Of a DNA stretch of 64,000 nucleotides, positions 1 to 7,993 are shown one piece after another. A model generated the notes under the pieces. That model was not told the origin of the DNA. It was given only the letters and a program-made list of their open reading frames with translations, and ran no database searches. Position numbers and translations under genes: made by a program. The number at the start of each line of letters is the position of its first letter. Position 1 is the first letter of the stretch. The DNA is from Acidobacteriota bacterium (GTDB lineage Bacteria; Acidobacteriota; Blastocatellia; Pyrinomonadales; Pyrinomonadaceae). The stretch covers positions 744,001-808,000 of the forward strand of contig JADJBB010000021.1 in NCBI GenBank assembly GCA_016703965.1, read 5' to 3'.

Positions 1-1404
1 CAGATCGATCGTGAATTCCGTGCGGTTTGGGTCGCGACGGTGGATAACATCGATTTTCCCACAAAGAAAAATCTGCCGATCGCTGAACAAAAGGCCGAGC
101 TGATCGCGATCCTCGATCTCGCGAAAAAGCTGCGTCTCAATGCGGTGGTGTTTCAGGTGCGGCCGATGGCGGATGCCTTGTACCGGTCAAGGCTTGAGCC
201 TTGGTCTGAGTTTTTGACGGGACAGATGGGACGCTCTCAAGCGTTCGACCCGCTGGAGTTCATGGTTGCTGAGGCTCACAAACGCGGCATTCTAGTTCAC
301 GCGTGGTTCAATCCGTATCGTGCGTATCATCCATCGGCGAAAACGATGTCGGACGATCATGTTTCCAAAAAACAGCCGTCGATAGTTCGCCAATACGGCA
401 GGTCGATGTGGCTCGACCCGACCGATCCGCGAGCAAAGGCACATTCGCTTAAGGTGATCAAGGATGTGGTTCGCCGCTATGATATCGACGGCGTTCACTT
501 TGACGATTATTTCTACCCGTACGCCGAGACTGACGCCGAAGGCAAGAAGATCGAGTTTCCGGATGAACAAAATTGGCGGGACTATCTGTACGTTATCAAT
601 CAGATGGCTCCCGGCGGGATCGAAAAGAAACCGCCGAGTCGTGCCGATTGGCGTCGTTCGCATGTAAACGAATTCATCGAATCAGTGGGACGCGAGATCA
701 AACGAATCAAACCCGAGGTCGTTTACGGCATCTCGCCATTCGGAATCTGGCAGCCGATACCGGATAAAGATATCGCAGGCTTCAACGCCTACGCCGAGCT
801 TTACGCCGATGCCCGCAAATGGCTGCAGGACGGAACGGTCGACTATCTGGCCCCGCAGCTATATTGGGAAACTGCGAGAAAAGGGCTGAGTTTTCCGAAT
901 CTGCTCGATTGGTGGAAATCTCAAAATGTGAAAAAGCGTCATATCTGGCCGGGAATTCCTGTGTACAGAATCGGCGAAACGCCGACCTTCACCGCAGGCG
1001 AGATCGCGTCACAGATCGCAGCGACGCACCAGGACGAGCTGACCCACGGAGCGATCTTCTTCAGCCAAAGGTCGTTGAGAAAAGACATGGGCGGCATCCA
1101 AAACAAACTCGCGGGCGAGGTCTACAAACGCGACGCGGTCATACCCGCATTCCCATGGATCACCACCAAACGCCCTGCGTCACCAACAGTTAAGATAAAA
1201 CGCGGCCAAGATCGCGTCACTGTTTCCTGGACCGAAAAAGGCAGCCGAAAAGCGTTCTGGTTCGTCGTCTACGCTAAAGACAAAAACGGCTGGAGCAGCT
1301 CGGTCCTACCAGCAAGCGAGCGGTCGATCGTACTATCAGCTGATCGACAGATCGAGAGGGTGATTGTGAAAAGTGTGGATCGGCTGGGGAATGAGAGTAG
1401 ATAG
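1..1404 (+). CDS. GHL10-type glycoside hydrolase-like protein (5' truncated)
   Basis: The frame is open from base 1, so the true start lies left of the window; the GTG at 40 is internal. The first visible residues, REFRAVWVATVDNIDFPT, are the family signature of the GHL10/DUF187 (family-10-like glycosyl hydrolase) TIM barrel. Further barrel motifs follow: VFQVRPMADALYRS, HAWFNPYRA, the acidic strand GVHFDDYFYPY and the late LAPQLYWE motif. The last ~70 residues (from about base 1190) form a separate beta-sandwich-like, probably FnIII-type tail. The family acts on the cell envelope or extracellular glycans, and a signal peptide would be expected in the missing part. The substrate cannot be told from sequence. 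Confidence 0.85.
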   Translation, partial: QIDREFRAVWVATVDNIDFPTKKNLPIAEQKAELIAILDLAKKLRLNAVVFQVRPMADALYRSRLEPWSEFLTGQMGRSQAFDPLEFMVAEAHKRGILVHAWFNPYRAYHPSAKTMSDDHVSKKQPSIVRQYGRSMWLDPTDPRAKAHSLKVIKDVVRRYDIDGVHFDDYFYPYAETDAEGKKIEFPDEQNWRDYLYVINQMAPGGIEKKPPSRADWRRSHVNEFIESVGREIKRIKPEVVYGISPFGIWQPIPDKDIAGFNAYAELYADARKWLQDGTVDYLAPQLYWETARKGLSFPNLLDWWKSQNVKKRHIWPGIPVYRIGETPTFTAGEIASQIAATHQDELTHGAIFFSQRSLRKDMGGIQNKLAGEVYKRDAVIPAFPWITTKRPASPTVKIKRGQDRVTVSWTEKGSRKAFWFVVYAKDKNGWSSSVLPASERSIVLSADRQIERVIVKSVDRLGNESR

Positions 1405-1438
1405 GCTTTTCATTGCGGCCCTGCTATATCTTTTGCGA

Positions 1439-1473
1439 CTTTGCGGGAAATGTCTTGCTGGTTTCCCGCAAAG
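1439..1473. repeat. 12-bp inverted repeat in CGCAAAG-type spacer DNA
   Basis: CTTTGCGGGAAA (1439-1450) and its exact complement (1462-1473) flank an 11-nt loop. The surrounding 1430-1505 is built from variations of the phrase TTTGCGACTTTGCGG / CGCAAAGTCGC. It lies between two convergent genes. There is no clear T-run, so a terminator role is possible but weak. The same phrase recurs at 19873-19898. Confidence 0.6.
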
Positions 1474-1516
1474 CCGCAAAGTGCGAACGCAAAGTCGCCA
1501 AGGAAGAGATCAGATC

Positions 1517-3028
1517 CTAGTTCACTCTCACGATTCGCCCTTCAACAACCGGCGAGATGGTCGAGTTTTGAGCGTTTCGGATCGCGGCTTCGAAGGCGTC
1601 GGAATCTTTTGGAGCGTTGGCGGCTGATGAGACGACCTTGGCGTCCTTGAACATTGTGTAGCCGTCGCCGCCGCGCGATACGAGAAAGTCTGATGTTGCG
1701 AGTGTGTAGGTGTTCGTTTCATCGAGTGGCGAGCCGCCAACCGTCACGGCGACGACGCGGCTGCCTGCAGGTTTTTTTGGATCATATGAGAATTTCAGGC
1801 CCGAAACCTGCGGGAATCTGCCCGGTTCTCCATCTTCGCCCGGGCCGCTGCGGGCGACGCTGTGTTCGAGGATCTGTTTTAGGAGTTTGCCGGTCAGCTC
1901 GACCTTTACGATCGGGTTGTTGAACGGCAGGATCGACAGCACGTCGCGTTTTGTCAGTACGCCGGGCTCGTAGACAAGGTCAGCACGGATCGAGCCGCCG
2001 TTGACAAAACCGATATCAGCTTGGCCCGCGTTGCGGTATGAATCGGCGATGAAGTTGCCAATATTCGTTTCCATGGTTCGCGACGAGATGGAAAGGGCGT
2101 CGAGCCGTTCGGTCGTGGCTCCGACCCGCTCGGCGAGTTTTTCGAGCAAGCCGCGATATTTCTCCATCACCGGAGCAAACTCCGGTGCGTCGGCGATCCT
2201 GTCTGTTACGGGTATTATTTCCCAATCGAAGCTCTCAAGCCGCTTCGTTTTCGCGTCAAAATTCAAGTTAAATTTGCCGAGTTCGCGGGAGTCAGCCGTC
2301 ATTTTGAATATCGGCGTTCCGTTCGATGATGACTGGAGCAGAGTATGCTCGTGGCCGCCGAGGATAAGGTCAAAATCGGCACATTTGGCGAGATTTTTGT
2401 CCTGGGCCATGGAAAGATGCGTCAGGCCGACAACCGCGTTTACCTTCGCTTTTTTACGCATTTCCTTGACAATTATTTTCGCAGTCGAGCAGTAATCGGT
2501 GACGGTCAGCGTTTCATCCATCGACGATGTTTGCTTGGTCTCTGGCAGCAGCAGGCCGACGAAACCGATCTTGATGCCGCCAAATTCGCGGACGACATAC
2601 GGCGGTGTATCGGCGAAGATCTTTTTGGTTTTCACGTCGATCACGTTTGCACCGAGCCACGTGAATTTCGATTCCTTCATCCGAGCGAGAAGTTCAGCGG
2701 TTTTGACGTCGAACTCATGATTTCCAAAAACCGCGAGGTCGAGCCCAACCGCATTCCAGGCATCGATCATCTGTGCCCCGCGATACGTGCGGGTCTCGAC
2801 CGACGGCGAGAGCGTATCGCCGCCAAGCGTGAATATCGTGTTCGGGTTTTCAGCCATCGCGGCTTTTTTGAGCGTCATAAGGCGAGCCAATCCGCCGCGT
2901 TTTCCACCTTCGACGGGTGCAAACTGATAGACGTCGTTAACGTGCAGGATCGTTATGCGGACGTTCTGACCGAAGGCGGCGCCCACTAGAAGCAGGATAA
3001 GAGCAAGCGAAAAGTATCTTTTGAACAT
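1517..3028 (-). CDS. Secreted 5'-nucleotidase/UshA-like metallophosphoesterase
   Basis: An N-terminal signal peptide (MFKRYFSLALILLLVGAAFG, cut before Q) is followed by a calcineurin-like phosphoesterase domain with LHVND, LGGDTLSP, FGNHEFD, THLS and GGHEH metal-binding motifs. The C-terminal half is a 5'-nucleotidase domain (NIGNFIADS, FVNGGSIRADL, FNNPI). This two-domain order is that of periplasmic UshA/YhcR enzymes, which hydrolyse nucleotides or related phosphoesters. An in-frame ATG at 3040 would overlap the upstream dioxygenase gene by 8 nt; I prefer 3028 because it gives a compact signal peptide, although neither start has a good Shine-Dalgarno. It is probably cotranscribed behind the dioxygenase gene. 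Confidence 0.88.
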   Translation of the reverse strand: MFKRYFSLALILLLVGAAFGQNVRITILHVNDVYQFAPVEGGKRGGLARLMTLKKAAMAENPNTIFTLGGDTLSPSVETRTYRGAQMIDAWNAVGLDLAVFGNHEFDVKTAELLARMKESKFTWLGANVIDVKTKKIFADTPPYVVREFGGIKIGFVGLLLPETKQTSSMDETLTVTDYCSTAKIIVKEMRKKAKVNAVVGLTHLSMAQDKNLAKCADFDLILGGHEHTLLQSSSNGTPIFKMTADSRELGKFNLNFDAKTKRLESFDWEIIPVTDRIADAPEFAPVMEKYRGLLEKLAERVGATTERLDALSISSRTMETNIGNFIADSYRNAGQADIGFVNGGSIRADLVYEPGVLTKRDVLSILPFNNPIVKVELTGKLLKQILEHSVARSGPGEDGEPGRFPQVSGLKFSYDPKKPAGSRVVAVTVGGSPLDETNTYTLATSDFLVSRGGDGYTMFKDAKVVSSAANAPKDSDAFEAAIRNAQNSTISPVVEGRIVRVN

Positions 3029-3032
3029 GGCG

Positions 3033-3827
3033 TTATGCAAGTGGTGCGATCTTTAAGTGGGTTCGGGCTTCCCATATCTCAGGGAAGAATTTTTTCGAGA
3101 GCGTGGTCATGAGATAGCCAACACCGTCTGAGCCGCCCGTACCCCGTTTCATGCCGAGCATTCTCTCGACCATGAGAATGTGGTTGTGGCGCCAAGAGAC
3201 GATCAGTTCGTCGTGCTCGATGAGCAGGTCCTGCATGTTATAAAGTTCGGCGTTCTTTTCAGGATCTTTGAGGATCTGGACGGTTGCGGCAACTCGGTCA
3301 TCGTGGGTTTGGACCGTTAAGCCACTTCGGGCGCAGAGTTCCCAAAAGGTATCGGCGAGCGTTGGTTCGCCAAATCTGCGGGTCAGGCGTTCGAAGGCAA
3401 ATTCATCGTTCTTAAACGAAGCGAGGATCTTCTCGTCCTTTGCTCCTGAAACGAATTCAAGCTCGCGAAACTGCATTGATTGAAAACCGCTCGCCGGATT
3501 GAGCTTGTCGCGAAATTCGAGGAAACCGATCGGTGCCATCGATTCCAGAATGTGGATCTGCGTTACCAGGATCCGCTCTATCGAGACCACACCGCGAAGG
3601 CTGTGATTCGCCCGGAACATACGGCCTTCACCGAGCCATTTTATGGTTGCGTCGATCTCGTGAAGGATCTGTTTGAACCACAATTCGTAGGTTTGGTGGA
3701 TGATGATGAACAGTAACTCATCGTGGCTCGTTGGGTCCGAAAGCGTTCGCTGCTGCTCGAGCAGCGACGGAACTTTCAGGTATTCGTTGTAAGTAAGCAG
3801 TGCGTTTTGACCGTATTCAGATGACAT
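3033..3827 (-). CDS. kynA: Tryptophan 2,3-dioxygenase
   Basis: The 264-residue protein shows the family core HDELLFIIIHQTYELWFKQ, where His44 matches the active-site histidine. Near the C terminus, SWRHNHILMVERMLGMKRGT carries the proximal heme ligand (His216), followed by GGSDGVGYL. The enzyme is a cytoplasmic heme protein that opens the indole ring of L-tryptophan to N-formylkynurenine, the first step of the kynurenine route. The ATG at 3827 gives the usual N terminus; a TTG at 3851 would add eight unlikely residues. No kynureninase or formamidase gene lies next to it, and the neighbour downstream is a nucleotidase. Confidence 0.95.
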   Translation of the reverse strand: MSSEYGQNALLTYNEYLKVPSLLEQQRTLSDPTSHDELLFIIIHQTYELWFKQILHEIDATIKWLGEGRMFRANHSLRGVVSIERILVTQIHILESMAPIGFLEFRDKLNPASGFQSMQFRELEFVSGAKDEKILASFKNDEFAFERLTRRFGEPTLADTFWELCARSGLTVQTHDDRVAATVQILKDPEKNAELYNMQDLLIEHDELIVSWRHNHILMVERMLGMKRGTGGSDGVGYLMTTLSKKFFPEIWEARTHLKIAPLA

Positions 3828-3917
3828 GGTTGGAGGCTCTTTAGTCCGCAAATATTGGCTTTATCTTGCGGTATCGGCATATTTATGTCAATTTTCCCCG
3901 AAATGGGGAAAAATCCC

Positions 3918-3946
3918 TTGACAGAAGTTCGAGATTTGGTTAAATT
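3918..3946 (+). promoter_or_regulatory. Sigma-70-type promoter candidate for the cold-shock gene
   Basis: A perfect TTGACA (3918-3923) is separated by 17 bp from TAAATT (3941-3946, 4 of 6 to consensus). Transcription from here would give a leader of about 220 nt before the cold-shock gene. Long leaders are known for cold-shock genes. The rest of 3850-4150 holds no gene. Confidence 0.5.
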
Positions 3947-4172
3947 TCCATTCGTCTATTAACACAACCCAAGCAAAATACAACTAAGATCTTGCATTTT
4001 AAGGTCTCGATTTATTTGTAATGAGACGTGCGAAGTAGAACTTTTTCCGCACCGGAAGCCGTGCCGTTTTTGGCGCAGTGTGTGGGGCGGTTTGTTTTCT
4101 GCCATGATCCCGATAAAGGTGGGCAGAAAAATTATATGAGGAACTAGAAGTTTTAGGAGGATTTACAGAGTG

Positions 4173-4382
4173 ATGTCAAAAGCTATCGGCAAGGTCAAAT
4201 GGTTTAACAACGCAAAGGGCTACGGATTTATTGAGCAGCCCGGCGAACAGGATATTTTCGTTCATTACAGCGCCATTGGCGGTGACGGGTACAAAACCCT
4301 GATCCAGGGCCAGGAAGTTGAGTTCGAAGTAACCGACGGTCCAAAAGGGCCTCAGGCCGAGAACGTGATGAAAGTCGCGTAG
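4173..4382 (+). CDS. Cold-shock domain protein (CspA family)
   Basis: The 69-residue single cold-shock domain contains VKWFNNAKGYGFIE (RNP1) and DIFVHYSAI (RNP2), the two aromatic/basic RNA-binding motifs. These proteins bind single-stranded RNA or DNA and melt RNA structure. A strong AGGAGG sits at 4155-4160. GTG at 4170 is immediately followed by ATG at 4173, and either could be used. The gene is flanked by a plausible promoter with a long leader and an intrinsic terminator, so it appears monocistronic. Confidence 0.95.
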   Translation: MSKAIGKVKWFNNAKGYGFIEQPGEQDIFVHYSAIGGDGYKTLIQGQEVEFEVTDGPKGPQAENVMKVA

Positions 4383-4404
4383 GGGCAACTCCCAAGTAAA
4401 ATCA

Positions 4405-4437
4405 GAAAAAAGGCAGTCGGGCAAGGCTGCCTTTTTT
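4405..4437. terminator. Intrinsic terminator after the cold-shock gene
   Basis: AGGCAG (4411-4416) pairs with CTGCCT (4426-4431). The stem is preceded by an A-run and followed by TTTTTT, so it can work in either direction. Confidence 0.8.
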
Positions 4438-4500
4438 CGTCTTTTTTGGAGAGGAGTTTTCATGCAAAAGTCTCAGTCACGAAAATGCTATAAGAGACAC

Positions 4501-4529
4501 AAAAAGACACAAGTTTTTTGTGTCTTTTT
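4501..4529. terminator. Bidirectional hairpin AAAAAGACACAA / TTGTGTCTTTTT
   Basis: A perfect 12-bp inverted repeat (4501-4512 and 4518-4529) with a 5-nt loop, flanked by A and T tracts, lies between the cold-shock gene and the convergent small gene ending at 4559. It belongs to the ACACAAAAAGACACAA...ATTTCGTGGTT phrase discussed in the findings. Confidence 0.55.
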
Positions 4530-4558
4530 TGTGTTATTTCGTGGTTACTTCTTTTCTC

Positions 4559-4873
4559 TTACGTCATTTCCTCGCCCTTGGCTTTCAAAGTTCGCCGCCA
4601 GAGTTCGCGGTACGAGGTGAATCGGGAGACGAGCGTATTGAGGTAATATCGCTGGGCAAAGCTCATGGTCCGGTGATCGGCGAGGCGTTTTATGGTTGAT
4701 TCAAGCCGGGCGCGAGCCTCGAGCGGAGCACGTTTTGTGGCACCATTAAAATAGATGTCAAAATCGATCTTCAGCTTGCGGATGTCGTCCTCAAGCCGGC
4801 TTAGTTTTTGATCGAATTCGACCTCTTCCTGTTTGCGCGTTAGTTGGTTGCCGTATTGTTTTCCTAGAGCCAT
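4559..4873 (-). CDS. Small conserved coiled protein (MXAN_5187 C-terminal-like)
   Basis: The 104-residue product is highly charged and probably helical: a QLTRKQEEVEFDQKLSRLED segment, then LKIDFDIYFNGATKRAPLE and a basic, aromatic C terminus (RYYLNTLVSRFTSYRELWRR). The segment IDFDIYFNG..KRAPLEARARL followed by the RF.SY...W pattern resembles the C-terminal domain of the myxobacterial MXAN_5187 family (from memory, moderate certainty). Start chosen at ATG 4873 because AAGGAAA lies about 9 nt upstream. The frame stays open to 4966, but that extension looks non-coding. Function unknown. Confidence 0.65.
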   Translation of the reverse strand: MALGKQYGNQLTRKQEEVEFDQKLSRLEDDIRKLKIDFDIYFNGATKRAPLEARARLESTIKRLADHRTMSFAQRYYLNTLVSRFTSYRELWRRTLKAKGEEMT

Positions 4874-4988
4874 GATCTTGATTTTCCTTTGGGTGAGAAG
4901 CGGGCGCGGGGAGCCGCTATTTAAATAATAGCTATAACACGGCAGGAATTCCATGTTTTTCTTCAACTACTTCGGATAAGATAAAAAT

Positions 4989-6419
4989 ATGCCATCAGCC
5001 TCAGCTCCAAATTCCGTGCTTCGTAATCTGCCCTCCGTCGATGAGGTGCTGCGTTCAGAGACCGGTTCCGCGATCATCTCGGCCGCCGGCGAGAGACATG
5101 CCGCAGTGCTTGCCCGTGCTGTGATCGCGGAACTGCGGAGCGAAATTTCGTCAGATCCAAGCTCGGAGCTTTCAAAATACGACCTTCTTTGCAATGCGGA
5201 GAGCAAATTATCAGAAGCCTGGAGACTTGAACGGTTGGCCGGCAGCCATCGTGTTATTAACGCCACAGGTGTCGTCATTCACACCAATCTCGGCCGTGCT
5301 CCGCTCTCGGAGAACGCACGTATGGCGATCGCCGATGCCGCCGGTTACTGCACGCTCGAATATGACATCAATACCGGCAAACGCGGCAGACGCGGCCAGC
5401 GGGCTGAGGAATTGCTGGCTGAACTGACCGGAGCCGAGAGCGTTTTGATCGTCAATAATTGTGCCGCAGCGGCGTTTTTTGTGCTGACAGGGTTCGGTTT
5501 CGGCGGCGAGGTGATCATCTCGCGGGGGGAAATGGTCGAGATCGGCGGTGATTTCCGCGTGCCGGATGTTCTCACCCAATCCGGAGCGGTTCTTCGCGAG
5601 GTCGGGACGACAAATCGCACAAAACTTGCTGATTACGAAAAGGCGATCAATGAGCAGACTCGCGTGATCCTCCGGGTTCATCCGTCGAATTACCGCATTG
5701 TCGGATTCACCTCAATGCCGGGCCTGGACGAACTCGCCGATCTGGCACATCGATCCGGGATCGTGCTGTACGAAGACATTGGATCGGGAGCGTTGATCGA
5801 CCTCAGCGGCCTCGGGCTGACAGACGAGCCGCAGGTGAATGTCTCGATCGCGGCGGGTGTCGATATCGTTACATTCAGCGGCGACAAACTCCTCGGCGGC
5901 CCACAATCCGGCATCATTGCCGGTAAGGCTGAATATATTGAACGCTTACGAAAACATCCGCTGTACAGGGCATTGCGGGTCGATAAACTGACCTACGCGG
6001 CGCTCGAAGCAACGCTCGAGGTATATCGCAGAGGCTCCGAGGCCGATGACGTTCCGGTGTTGCGGATGCTGTCGATGACCAAGGCCGAAATTCGGGAAAG
6101 AGCAGAGCGATTCGTCAACTCGGCTGTCGCTGCTTCTGAAGATCCGCGGGATTCGGCATCTCAAATTTCAGATCTGAAATTTGAAATTGTCGATGGCGTT
6201 TCCGCCGTCGGCGGCGGAGCTGCGCCAAATGTGACGCCGGAAACCGCTTTGATAGCTGTTAGTCATACTCATTTGTCCGCTTCGCGATTGGAATTCGCAC
6301 TGCGTAATGCTCCTACACCGATCATTACCCGAATTGTTGACGACCGCGTGATGATCGACCTCCGGACGGTGGGCGAAGGTGAGGAAGCGGAGCTGGCAGC
6401 GGCCTTACTAAGCGTGTGA
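4989..6419 (+). CDS. selA: L-seryl-tRNA(Sec) selenium transferase
   Basis: SelA is a PLP enzyme that converts Ser-tRNA(Sec) to Sec-tRNA(Sec) with selenophosphate. The 476-residue protein has the N-terminal LRNLPSVDEVL segment, the hallmark VINATGVVIHTNLGRAPLS, and TFSGDKLLGGPQSG with the PLP lysine at residue 300. The C-terminal region is intact (VGGGAAP, ISHTHLSASRLE-like). Near its 3' end it contains a perfect 24-bp palindrome at 6161-6184, encoding SQISDLKFE, that looks like a repeat acquired in frame. No selB, selD, tRNA-Sec or obvious selenoprotein gene is in the window. It is divergent from the small gene at 4559-4873. Confidence 0.95.
   Translation: MPSASAPNSVLRNLPSVDEVLRSETGSAIISAAGERHAAVLARAVIAELRSEISSDPSSELSKYDLLCNAESKLSEAWRLERLAGSHRVINATGVVIHTNLGRAPLSENARMAIADAAGYCTLEYDINTGKRGRRGQRAEELLAELTGAESVLIVNNCAAAAFFVLTGFGFGGEVIISRGEMVEIGGDFRVPDVLTQSGAVLREVGTTNRTKLADYEKAINEQTRVILRVHPSNYRIVGFTSMPGLDELADLAHRSGIVLYEDIGSGALIDLSGLGLTDEPQVNVSIAAGVDIVTFSGDKLLGGPQSGIIAGKAEYIERLRKHPLYRALRVDKLTYAALEATLEVYRRGSEADDVPVLRMLSMTKAEIRERAERFVNSAVAASEDPRDSASQISDLKFEIVDGVSAVGGGAAPNVTPETALIAVSHTHLSASRLEFALRNAPTPIITRIVDDRVMIDLRTVGEGEEAELAAALLSV
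6161..6184. repeat. 24-bp perfect palindrome inside selA
   Basis: The half-site TCAAATTTCAGA is followed directly by its exact reverse complement. The palindrome is read through in frame and adds an ISDLKFE-like peptide just before the conserved VDG..VGGG segment of SelA. Confidence 0.9.
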
Positions 6420-6466
6420 AAAACGCGCCGATAGGGATGCAATGTGGTTTTAATCCGAATCGCCGT

Positions 6467-6514
6467 TACGCCGGAGGAACCGGCGTTGGCAAGCAGGACG
6501 CTTGCGCTCCAGTC
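6467..6514. repeat. Dispersed repeat: CCGG hairpin plus GGCAAGCAGGACGCTTGCGC unit
   Basis: The stretch between the convergent selA and serC genes starts with CGCCGGAGGAACCGGCG, a hairpin, and continues with a 27-nt unit (6488-6514). That unit is repeated with one mismatch inside the nuclease gene at 31488-31514 and, diverged, at 53680-53707. The unit contains the near-palindrome GCAAGCAGGACGCTTGC. Confidence 0.75.
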
Positions 6515-6515
6515 T

Positions 6516-7604
6516 TTATCCGTTCTTTTGGGCGAAATCCTGCATAAAATCGACCAATGCCGTGACGCCTTCTCTCGGGAAGGCGTTGTAGATCGAGGCT
6601 CGGATACCGCCGAGTGAGCGGTGGCCGCGTAGGCCGTCGAGGCCATTTTGTTCGGCTTCGGCGCAGAATTTTTCGTCGAGTTCCGGGGTCGGCAGTTTGA
6701 ATGTTACGTTCATCATGGAACGTACATCGTGGTTCGCGTGGCCGGTGAAATAACCGTCGCTGGTGTCGAGCGCGTTATACAGCAGACCGGCCTTTTCGAT
6801 GTTTCGCTTTTGCATCGCTGCGAGGCCGCCTTGCTCTTTGAGCCAATCGCACACGAGGCCGACAATGTAGATGGCCCAGGTGTTCGGCGTATTCGCCATC
6901 GAATCATTGGCAGCAACATTACGGTAATCGAGCAGCGAATGCAGGCCTTGCGGGATGATCTCGAGCATATCTTCGCGGATGAAAACGACAGCGATACCGC
7001 TCGGGCCGATATTCTTTTGGGCGCCGTTGTAAACCATCGCGAATTTATCGAAATCTACCGGTTTCGACATGATATTTGACGACATATCGCAGATGACCGG
7101 AATGCCGGCGCCCTCGATGTCGTATTGAAACTCAACTCCCTCGATGGTCTCGTTCGCGACGTAATGGACGTAGCGTGCATCCGGACTGAAATTCAGCTCG
7201 GCCTGACCCGGCGTCGTACGATAGCCGCTTTCGGCGGAGGTGTAGATCACGTTGACGTTGCCGCAACGCTGGGCCTCGACAAGGGCTTTGCGGCCCCAGA
7301 AACCGGTGATGACGTAATCGGCTGTTTGGTCCGCACCCAGAAAATTGATCGGTATCATCGAGAACTGCATCGACGCCCCACCCTGCATAAACAAAATGCG
7401 GAAATTGTCGGGCACGTTCAGAACGTCGCGAAGGCCTTGTTCGGCTCCCGCGAGGATGGCTTCGAACTGCGTCGAGCGGTGGCTGATCTCCATCACGCTC
7501 ATTCCGATGCCGTTGACTGAAAGAAGCTCGGCCTGTGCCCGTTCTAGAACTGGAAGCGGTATCGCCGCCGGGCCGGCACTGAAATTGAAAACTCTGTAGG
7601 TCAT
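6516..7604 (-). CDS. serC: Phosphoserine aminotransferase
   Basis: SerC converts 3-phosphohydroxypyruvate and glutamate to phosphoserine in serine (and PLP) synthesis. The 362-residue protein begins with the characteristic YRVFNFSAGPAAIPLPVLE and contains FMQGGASMQF, CDMSSNIMSKP and YNGAQKNIGPSG, in which the lysine binds PLP. The C terminus (GLRGHRSLGGIRASIYNA) is complete. Start at ATG 7604; upstream in-frame codons to 7658 do not resemble the family. Length agrees with bacterial SerC. Confidence 0.96.
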   Translation of the reverse strand: MTYRVFNFSAGPAAIPLPVLERAQAELLSVNGIGMSVMEISHRSTQFEAILAGAEQGLRDVLNVPDNFRILFMQGGASMQFSMIPINFLGADQTADYVITGFWGRKALVEAQRCGNVNVIYTSAESGYRTTPGQAELNFSPDARYVHYVANETIEGVEFQYDIEGAGIPVICDMSSNIMSKPVDFDKFAMVYNGAQKNIGPSGIAVVFIREDMLEIIPQGLHSLLDYRNVAANDSMANTPNTWAIYIVGLVCDWLKEQGGLAAMQKRNIEKAGLLYNALDTSDGYFTGHANHDVRSMMNVTFKLPTPELDEKFCAEAEQNGLDGLRGHRSLGGIRASIYNAFPREGVTALVDFMQDFAQKNG

Positions 7605-7993
7605 GTATCTCACGTGGGAGCTGTGACGCTCCAAAAATTTAATTGAGTAGATTATCACAGGGCTCGGCCCACCGCGATGTGCGGCAAGTCACAAGAGTTA
7701 GTTACATCGCTTTTTGAACGCGGACCAAAGCGGAAGTATTTAGGAAGATCGGTGGTCATCCGCTTGATCCTTTCTATCTGTCTTCAAAAACTAGGGCAAT
7801 GTTCCCACTTCGGATCGCTGCAAGTTTTCGGTATATCAGATTTTTAGCGGTAAACTTATTAGGCGGCCCGCTCTTGCTTCGGAATTTCGTGGAAATTGGT
7901 TTAGAATAGAGGGAATTATTACAAACCCTCGATAAGGTTCGCGCATCTTACGAGTCGCCAATATCGGTCGTTTGTTAATATCGGAGGACGTAT
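7605..7993. other. Intergenic region without recognised gene
   Basis: About 390 bp lie between the divergent serC and TPR-protein genes and must hold both promoters. I saw no convincing -35/-10 pair, repeat or conserved small frame in it. Confidence 0.5.

Noticed and set aside
7605..7993. Promoter TTGCTT...TAGAAT at 7874-7907
   Set aside because: The spacer would be 22 bp, too long for a normal sigma-70 promoter.
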